From contig OZ022593.1 of the NCBI GenBank assembly GCA_963669155.1, positions 4,831,155 to 4,895,154 on the forward strand: a DNA stretch of 64,000 bases. Reading direction: 5' to 3'. The position numbers and the translations under genes are program-made. Origin of the DNA: Arbacia lixula. Taxonomy: Eukaryota; Echinodermata; Echinoidea; Arbacioida; Arbaciidae. The notes beneath the pieces were generated by a model, which worked only from the letters and a program-made list of their open reading frames with translations, did not search any database and was not told where the DNA came from. Positions 60,631 to 64,000 of this stretch are shown one piece after another. The first letter of the stretch is position 1; every line of letters starts with the position of its first letter.

Positions 60631-63403
60631 ATGTACTACTACATGTACTACTACATGTACTACTACATGTACTACTACATGCACTTCCACTTCTACTGAA
60701 ACTGCTACTACTACAACTGCTACTACATACTACCACTACTTATTCTACTACTACAACTTCTATAGCTACTACTACTACTAGTCTACTACCACTACCACTT
60801 AATACTATAATATACAGTACAATTACACGACACTTGCTTTGCAACAATAATGTACCCCACACATGTACTGATAGTATCTTGTTCGGCAATAAACATCTAC
60901 ATGTACATGTATATAGTGTAGAACTAATCAATATCAAACAGGAAATGTAGCTGACTAGCAATCATGGGTATTACTGCAAGTAAGCACGTGGCCCAAGGAA
61001 TAGACTACTGATACTAAAATCCCTTAGTGATGTGATGTCATCATCTCACACCTACACAATTAAGCCACTCAATGAGGTTTTGCTTCAAGTTAGCTTGGTA
61101 CCAATTGGGCATCACTTGCAGTTTTGGTTTCTATACGTCTAATTCTCTGTAAGTCCAATCTCACGTTTACATATTTTCCGTAAGTTTTGAATCAATGTGC
61201 AGTGTGCACATATACTATTCATGTACTGTATAATATGAGTTTAATACAGCCTGTGAACAGGCAACCTTAGTCTGTGTTCCCGACTCCTTCTTTTCCATCA
61301 TCTTTTTTTGTGTTCTTTTCTCTATTTCTAAGCTCAATTTCCCTGCACACTTCTCCTGAACCATCCAGGTGCCATTTTATTACACCCTTCTTTCTACTGT
61401 TCCATCTCCATTCTCCACTATCCTTGCTTCAGACAAGTGATAAAGTGTAATAAAAAAAAAGTTCAAGAAATGCTCTTTACGTGCATCCTTAGAAAGATCA
61501 TCTTCATGCCCCTGGAACCTTCAACTCAAAGCCATTTTTTCCCTATAGATGTCTAAAAATGCAACAAAAAAAAAAACATTAAAAAACTATCCATTAAATT
61601 AACAATATATGCCTCCACATTTTTTACAATAACTCAATTTGGTTTATCTTCTCATTGCAAATATTTCCATAAGATTGCATGCATCAGTGATATACCTGTA
61701 GCACCCTTTAAAATTGTCAAAAGCACAATCTTTGTGTGATATTGTTTTATTTCTAGACCCATACCTTTTTGAGATTGAGATTCTCCTGGGTTTACTCTTA
61801 TCTTGCAATAAAAACAAATTGTATGAGCTTTTGCAAAAATTGTTCCAGAGTAACATTGAGAAATATACTGAAGTAACTTTGTGTTCTTCCTACTCATCTC
61901 TTTCTTCTTTTGTTGTTCTTCTCTTATTCTTCTCCTATTCCTATTCCTCCTTTTCCTACTCCTTCTTCTCCTTCTCCTTCTCCTTCTCCTTCTCCTTCTC
62001 CTTCTCCTTCTCCTTCTCCTTCTCCTTCTCCTTCTCCTTCTTCTTCTTCTTCTTCTTCTTCTTCTTCTTCTTCTCCTCTTCCCACTCCTCCTCATCCTTT
62101 CTTCATTCTTACCTCCACAGAAGGGAACGACCGCTTTCCTTTCTGGCTGTTCTGTCCCGGTAAGCCTCCATGAGAAGGCCCCTCGCACCCATAGCGGAAC
62201 CGGAATCCGCGCTGCAACAAAGCAAACAAAATCAAACTTACAATACACTTTAATCTAAATCATACATGCCTACAAGGATAGATCCTGCTAATTATGTATT
62301 GGATCCTGAAATATAAATGTTAATAACATTAAAAACAAACTCTGTACATTACACATAGGGAATTGGACTTGGTATCAAGTAAGATCAATCGCAACTCTTC
62401 ATAAGATAGGGCCCTGGTGGCAGGGTACAAATAAATTTAAATTTGTTATCAAGGGCCAATAAACCCACAACCCTTTGGTTACTGTAGTTTCATGGCAAAT
62501 TGGAACATCCTAACTGGACCAGGGCCTGTTGCATAAAACTTACCATTAATGGTAACTACCATGGTATCATCACTTGACAGCCAATCAAATTCAAGGTTTC
62601 CATAGAAATTGCCATTTGTTGCCAAGTAAACATCAATGGTAAATTCTATGCAACAGGGCCCAGGGTTCAAAAAGCCTGAAAATTGAACAGTAAGCAAAAA
62701 GCTAAAGACAGGGTGTCCCATTTGCAAAAGTCAGGAAACTCGGCAGGAATCAGCAATATACCCTAGCGACAATGCTATGGAAGCTCAGTCATAGCTTCTA
62801 GATCATTTTCAGAACTGAAAAACTCTCCTTGTTTACGTTTAAAATGCACTGATTATAGTCTATATTCATTTTGCATTGTCCCTGTCAGAGCGCTATGTGG
62901 GCATTGCTTCCATTAAACGCATGCACTGTTGTGCGGACCATAGCGCACATTAGTCTCCAGGCTACAAGATTCGGATGATCCGTCAAAAACCTCCTCGAAA
63001 TCTAACAATCACTGTAATATCACTGAAAGTCTGTTTCTAGTTCTATCATTCTATCATTCTATCATTTTCCATTTTCACAAAATCGTATTTTTTTGACCGG
63101 CAAAAGGAAAAGCCTGTCTTTAGAATGAAAGAAAAACAGAAAGAAAAAAAAGAAAGAAAAAAAAGAAAGAAGAGCGCTCCTCCTTACCTGTCTGGGTTGT
63201 TCCAGGATCTTGAGATGCGGCTTGGAGTCCTGTTCCTGCAGGCCTTTCAGGACGGTCAGCTGCATGAGGTCCGAGTTTTCAAAGTCTGTTTCCATACCCA
63301 GGGGCAGGCTAATAGACTGACCGTTCTGCAAGAGGTTGAACATGTCCGGAGGAATCTCCACTGACTTCACCGAATCAGACGACTTCTCCTCGCCCATCGA
63401 CAT
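39697..63403 (-). CDS. NFKB1: NF-kappaB p105/p100 homologue, 19 coding exons
   Basis: Precursor that yields a DNA-binding Rel subunit and an IkB-like ankyrin inhibitor. Minus-strand exons: 63188-63403, 62113-62211, 57668-57816, 55686-55981, 54911-55110, 54008-54146, 53116-53232, 52520-52612, 50954-51352, 50608-50754, 49787-49937, 47417-47531, 45573-45795, 43664-43752, 42905-43258, 42176-42416, 41135-41310, 40622-40724, 39697-39788. They sum to 3399 bp, 1132 aa plus stop, larger than human p105 (about 970) or p100 (900), mainly from Gln-rich and linker insertions. All junctions are GT/AG and in phase. The start at 63403 follows CATCAAG (A at -3). It is equally related by eye to NFKB1 and NFKB2, and is probably the single pre-duplication orthologue; the symbol is provisional. 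Confidence 0.97.
40855..41129 (-). repeat. Tandem array of tRNA-like A-box/B-box modules
   Basis: On the minus strand TGGTCTAGTGG, a perfect Pol III A box, occurs at 41119-41129, 40989-40999, 40920-40930 and 40855-40865, with one-base change at 41054-41064: spacing 65, 65, 69 and 65 bp. GGTTCAATGCC, a perfect B box, follows at 41076-41086, 40946-40956 and 40877-40887, and is degenerate near 41011-41021. A box to B box distance is about 33-44 bp, as in tRNA genes. Each unit does not fold as a full tRNA by eye, so this looks like an amplified tRNA-derived SINE head. Confidence 0.75.
42176..42416 (-). CDS. NFKB1: NFKB exon 16: Ser-rich linker with degron-like motif
   Basis: Residues 930-1009. 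Contains [20 protein letters not shown] and then [16 protein letters not shown] resembles the DSGxxS beta-TrCP phosphodegron but has Asn in place of the first Ser, so its use is uncertain. It lies before the death domain, whereas human p105 has its DSGVETS after it. The acceptor (CTTTAG) is duplicated twice upstream. Confidence 0.9.
42401..42720. repeat. Three-copy tandem repeat containing the NFKB exon 16 acceptor
   Basis: ACAAGATCTCCCTCATCTA recurs at about 42401, 42522 and 42646, each followed by GAGTGCAGAAAGGAGT and an ATTAATCAATCAATC-like tail. On the NFKB strand each unit reads ..TAG|ATGAGGGAGATCTTGT, so the true acceptor (42417) has two copies about 120 and 245 bp upstream in the intron. 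Confidence 0.9.
42905..49937 (-). CDS. NFKB1: NFKB exons 11-15: ankyrin repeat domain
   Basis: Residues 619-929. About seven repeats are visible by their TPLHxA cores: [70 protein letters not shown], then [10 protein letters not shown]. Before the last one lies a strongly acidic insert ([17 protein letters not shown], about 890-906), comparable in place to the acidic segment late in the vertebrate p105 ankyrin domain. The domain would mask the NLS and bind Rel partners in the cytoplasm. Confidence 0.95.
44199..45390 (-). mobile_element. Helentron-like element, family A, copy 2 (intact architecture)
   Basis: Read on the minus strand: hairpin GCCTCCGCC...CCGGAGGC, a (TCCG)n microsatellite (45243-45340), about five tandem units of about 175 bp sharing TTTGGCAAAGTTCATTGACC (inverse), the arm GGCGGAGGCATA, stem-loop ACTGCGTGGCAGT, and end CTAG. 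Lies in NFKB intron 13. It lacks coding capacity. Bivalve pearl/CvA-type and other Helentron-associated elements have a similar microsatellite plus core-repeat layout. Confidence 0.75.
45243..45340. repeat. (ACGG)n microsatellite
   Basis: About 24 units of ACGG with scattered GTACGG and ACAG variants, internal to the Helentron-like element. Confidence 0.95.
46431..46740. repeat. Direct duplication, two copies of about 130 bp
   Basis: Copies at about 46431-46560 and 46610-46740 share AGAAAAGCCTGTA(T/C)GGCCAA, GGCTTGGTTAGGACTCTAGG and TTGTAATACAAAGAGAT, 179 bp apart. Intron 12 of NFKB. Confidence 0.88.
47884..49086 (+). mobile_element. Composite repeat element, copy in NFKB intron 11
   Basis: Contains a foldback module (GGCGATCTGGATGTAACTATC ... 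GATAGCGTATACATTCAGATC, 47949-48013), an internally duplicated 250 bp module (48210-48460 and 48527-48760, sharing GCAAGAAGTAATCGAAATTC), and a right module (48899-49086) with CATCACGTGATCAACTCTTG. The same modules occur in inverse orientation at 58259-58540 and 59484-60095. No coding frame. Confidence 0.7.
49352..49735. repeat. MITE related to 13604-13822
   Basis: Left TAATTCACTCTGAAATTATG and right AACCAACAGAATTTCAGGGT are partial inverses; GGATAAGAAAGTT and TTTTATTTTGTGACGTCA are shared with the PARG-intron copy. About 50 bp from NFKB exon 11. Confidence 0.6.
49985..50345. repeat. Foldback element in NFKB intron 10
   Basis: CACAATACGGCACACCACC / GCAGCAGACAGGCC (left) are inverse to GGCCTGTCTGCTGC / GGTGTACTGTATTGTGA (right). 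A single-arm relative is in PARG intron 14 at about 8020-8100. Confidence 0.75.
50608..52612 (-). CDS. NFKB1: NFKB exons 8-10: glutamine-rich linker
   Basis: Residues 406-618, between the Rel domain and the ankyrin repeats. Exon 9 carries a run of 9 Q (439-447), a Q-rich stretch, and an uninterrupted run of about 19 Q (501-519) encoded by mixed CAG/CAA codons. Exon 10 has a basic cluster ([15 protein letters not shown]). The poly-Q insertion is not a feature of vertebrate p105/p100 as I know them. It may act as a transactivation or spacer segment and is a likely length-polymorphic site. Confidence 0.92.
51620..51735. repeat. Dispersed repeat R1 (uninterrupted copy)
   Basis: AACTAGACCAGGGTTCACAA and AGCAATGGGTTAACAT as at 11145-11260. 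Confidence 0.65.
52198..52499. repeat. Compact MITE of the TTAA family
   Basis: About 300 bp, TTAA at the left flank, starts AGGGAATATACTGTACTGGG, arms pair almost to the centre. Uninterrupted relative of 26162-28377. It ends about 20 bp from NFKB exon 8 (52520), immediately beyond its donor. Confidence 0.82.
53116..55110 (-). CDS. NFKB1: NFKB exons 5-7: dimerisation (IPT) domain, NLS, glycine-rich region
   Basis: Residues 254-405. Exon 5 encodes [20 protein letters not shown] and [19 protein letters not shown]; exon 6 [15 protein letters not shown] and [19 protein letters not shown], the IPT fold. Exon 7 supplies the nuclear localisation signal RKRKK (373-377) and a glycine-rich stretch [15 protein letters not shown] (392-406), placed like the processing-stop signal that lets the proteasome release p50/p52. 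This suggests the protein is processed, not only constitutively bound. Confidence 0.95.
53472..53625. repeat. Palindromic MITE, family M2
   Basis: CATGTTGCATATAGGTTTTC at the left is inverse to GAAAACCTATATGCAATATG at the right; inner arms TTGTAACTTACCATCAATGG / CCATTGATGGCAAGTTACAA. Confidence 0.88.
54510..54730. repeat. Long near-perfect foldback (221 bp)
   Basis: Left arm CAGCTCAAAGGAATTGGCAT then a purine block, then CCAGTTCAG; the right arm is the inverse, ending ATGCCAATTCCTTTGAGCTG. Arms of about 95 bp differ at only a few positions, around a loop of about 30 bp. Lies between NFKB exons 5 and 6. Confidence 0.9.
55170..55320. repeat. Dispersed repeat, partner of 10462-10660
   Basis: TCCCTCATTGATATATTCCA, AGAAGCTCATAGGGGAAAAAG and CCTCTTTCCCTGTCTCG align colinearly with the PARG-intron copy. 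Confidence 0.5.
55448..55602. repeat. Diverged palindromic MITE, family M2
   Basis: TATGTTGCATATATAGGTTT at the left; CATTGGCTGTTGCCATGGTA and AACAATAATTGAAAACC at the right, as in the copies at 35474 and 53472. Confidence 0.75.
55686..63403 (-). CDS. NFKB1: NFKB exons 1-4: N-terminus and DNA-binding half of the Rel homology domain
   Basis: Residues 1-253. Exon 1 ends [10 protein letters not shown] and exon 2 continues [19 protein letters not shown]: the kB-DNA recognition loop, with R76, R78, Y79, E82, H86 and the redox-sensitive C81. Exon 3 has [16 protein letters not shown] and [17 protein letters not shown]; exon 4 has [10 protein letters not shown] and [20 protein letters not shown]. 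All class-I Rel contact residues I know of are present. Exon 4 is long (296 bp). Confidence 0.96.
55990..57345. repeat. Foldback element split by a LINE fragment
   Basis: The left part (about 56020-56160; GTGGTACTCCAAAATTCCTCC, GGTATTCCAGAATG) and the right part (about 57060-57345; AATACACGCATTCCAGAATACC, CGGAATACCATCC) carry the same element in inverse, separated by LINE sequence. Confidence 0.55.
56195..57010 (-). pseudogene. Non-LTR retrotransposon reverse transcriptase, C-terminal fragment
   Basis: Encodes the end of an RT domain: [15 protein letters not shown], with the (F/Y)xDD-type box reading [15 protein letters not shown], the thumb region [11 protein letters not shown], and [15 protein letters not shown]. 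After a frameshift near 56450 the tail continues with [20 protein letters not shown]. 5'-truncated, with the second catalytic Asp of the box changed to Asn, so inactive. Sits in NFKB intron 3. Confidence 0.88.
57352..57605. repeat. Dispersed repeat R3
   Basis: Starts GTCCCATTTGCAAAAGTCA; colinear with 62708-62955 (GGCAGGAATCAGC, TTGTCCCTGTCAG, GGCATTGCT blocks). Same orientation, about 5.4 kb apart. Confidence 0.75.
58060..59103. mobile_element. 1.04 kb TIR element inserted in the (CTA)n tract
   Basis: Ends GCCTGAGTC / GACTCAGGC with extended imperfect inverse arms (AACCGGTGTTCGAT / ATCGAACACCGG; CGATGCATCGACG / CGTCGATGCATC). Flanked by CTAA at 58056-58059 and 59104-59107, a likely 4-bp target duplication. 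Internal 58259-58540 is the inverse of the duplicated module of 47884-49086. No transposase. Confidence 0.75.
59484..60095 (-). mobile_element. Composite repeat element, inverse partial copy
   Basis: 59484-59710 (GGTCAAGAGTTGATCACGTG, GTTACACTCTAGGTGATAGT) and 59900-60095 (GGCGATCTGAATGTATACGC ... TACATCCAGATCGCC) are the inverse of the right and left modules of 47884-49086. Confidence 0.72.
59725..59825. repeat. 12-bp minisatellite (GCGCGTCCTAAY)
   Basis: About eight units of GCGCGTCCTAAC or GCGCGTCCTAAT with variants such as ACACGTCCTAAT. GC-rich island in an AT-rich tract. Confidence 0.9.
61935..62095. repeat. (TTCTCC)n / (TTC)n polypyrimidine tract
   Basis: Strand-asymmetric pyrimidine tract, about 110 bp nearly pure at 61970-62085. 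On the NFKB strand it is polypurine and starts roughly 20 nt after the exon 2 donor. The Arg-rich frame across it is an artefact. Confidence 0.93.
62455..62705. repeat. Dispersed repeat R1, copy interrupted by an M1 MITE
   Basis: ATCCTAACTGGACCAGG is followed by the MITE at 62524-62659, then CCAGGGTTCAAAAAGCCTG continues the repeat as in 11145-11260 and 51620-51735. Confidence 0.85.
62524..62659. mobile_element. M1 MITE with 5-bp target duplication CCAGG
   Basis: 136 bp, ends GCCTGTTGCATAAAACTTAC / TCTATGCAACAGGGC, flanked by CCAGG at 62519-62523 and 62660-62664. The empty site ACTGGACCAGGGTTCA is preserved at 11145-11260. Lies in NFKB intron 1. Confidence 0.88.
62708..62955. repeat. Dispersed repeat R3, second copy
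   Basis: GTCCCATTTGCAAAAGTCAG and following blocks match 57352-57605. NFKB intron 1. Confidence 0.72.
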
Positions 63404-64000
63404 CTTGATGTTGCTCTATCTCCAGGGAAGTGAGATGATATGCTATCATACACTCACTGTACGCTAAAATGGAAAAAGAAGACTTTTATTCATTGTATGA
63501 CAATGTTTAAGCTCAAAGCCCCATATAAAAATCTTAGATGCATTGAATTAGATGCAAACTTGAATATCAAATGTTTTCAGCAACATTTTCAGCAAAATGT
63601 CAGTATTTTAAAACTTGCTTTTCAATTTAAAGTTCAATCAAGGTAAACATATTTTACCAAGCACTTTTCAGAGCAAGGTTATTTTCTTGATAATTCCTAA
63701 AACAACACATTTTAAAAAACAAATATAACTTGATATATGACATGTGACTGAAAAGTCTGCATGTGATTAGAAAAGAAAACAATCCAAAAGTTAGCTCCGA
63801 GTCCAAGGTGATTCTCAAAGCTATTAATTTGACCAGATCAAAAGCATCCAAGAAAATCAATGAATTGATTTCAAACAAGTTTAACAAGAAAGAATATGCA
63901 ACATACAATTACAATACATCATGAATAAAAATACTTTTGTTATACATCAAGCCATAGACTCTATGTGATAATCAATGTTCCAAATATTTAGGCCCACACT
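63404..64000. other. Upstream of NFKB start codon
   Basis: On the NFKB strand the start codon is preceded by GAGATAGAGCAACATCAAG. 5'UTR extent, promoter and any upstream non-coding exon cannot be fixed from sequence. Beyond about 63430 it is AT-rich and unremarkable, more like an intron than a CpG promoter. Confidence 0.4.

Larger units (their letters stand above)
57920..60790. repeat. (CTA)n-rich satellite tract invaded by elements
   Basis: ACT/CTA trinucleotide arrays at about 57920-58059, 59108-59450, 60100-60160 and 60360-60790, the last being nearly pure. TIR and composite elements break the tract into pieces. The poly-Leu, Tyr, Thr and Val frames are artefacts. All within NFKB intron 2. 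Confidence 0.85.

Noticed and set aside
60184-60781. 171-aa Leu/Tyr-rich and 130-aa Tyr/Thr-rich frames
   Set aside because: Produced by the (CTA)n repeat; no start context, splice or domain support.
61652-62258. Long Arg-rich, Leu-rich and Phe/Ser-rich open frames
   Set aside because: They are three frames of the (TTCTCC)n tract fused to shadows of NFKB exon 2; no independent coding evidence.

Overview
This is a metazoan genome window with spliced genes, long introns, dense transposon-derived sequence and AT-rich non-coding DNA. The three proteins look like single-copy invertebrate versions of vertebrate genes. The repeat style (many 130-300 bp foldback elements, Helentron-like elements carrying microsatellites, Tigger-like and TTAA-target elements) suggests a marine deuterostome invertebrate, possibly an echinoderm. 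The species is an inference.

Three genes are complete, and every splice phase I checked joins in frame. (1) PARG, poly(ADP-ribose) glycohydrolase, minus strand, start codon at 22330 and stop at 7307, 16 coding exons, 826 aa. (2) RPS24, ribosomal protein eS24, plus strand, start codon at 25206 and stop ending at 31344, 5 exons, 131 aa, with the first intron directly after the start codon. (3) An NF-kappaB p105/p100 homologue, minus strand, start codon at 63403 and stop at 39697, 19 coding exons, 1132 aa: Rel homology domain, nuclear localisation signal, glycine-rich region, polyglutamine linker, ankyrin repeats and death domain. PARG and RPS24 are divergent; RPS24 and NFKB are convergent. PARG acts in DNA repair and poly(ADP-ribose) turnover, RPS24 in translation, and NF-kB in immune and stress transcription, so they form no operon-like unit. 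Their human counterparts (PARG, RPS24, NFKB2) all lie on 10q, which suggests preserved ancient linkage.

Layout: 1-1620 decayed Ty3/gypsy pol; 1.6-7.3 kb intergenic DNA with MITEs and a 1.27 kb Tigger-like element; 7.3-22.3 kb PARG; 22.5-25.2 kb divergent intergenic region with a 1.16 kb TIR element; 25.2-31.9 kb RPS24, whose second intron holds a TTAA-flanked MITE split by a Helentron-like element; 31.9-39.7 kb intergenic DNA with nested elements and a LINE tail; 39.7-63.4 kb NFKB with many intronic repeats; 63.4-64 kb upstream of NFKB.

The least ordinary signals are two tandem duplications that abut splice sites (PARG exon 2 donor, NFKB exon 16 acceptor), a five-fold array of Pol III A/B-box modules starting 6 bp inside NFKB intron 17, two unrelated Helentron-like families with the same architecture, and nested insertions whose empty sites are present in the same window. 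Exon borders were read by hand and could be off by a base or two in places.
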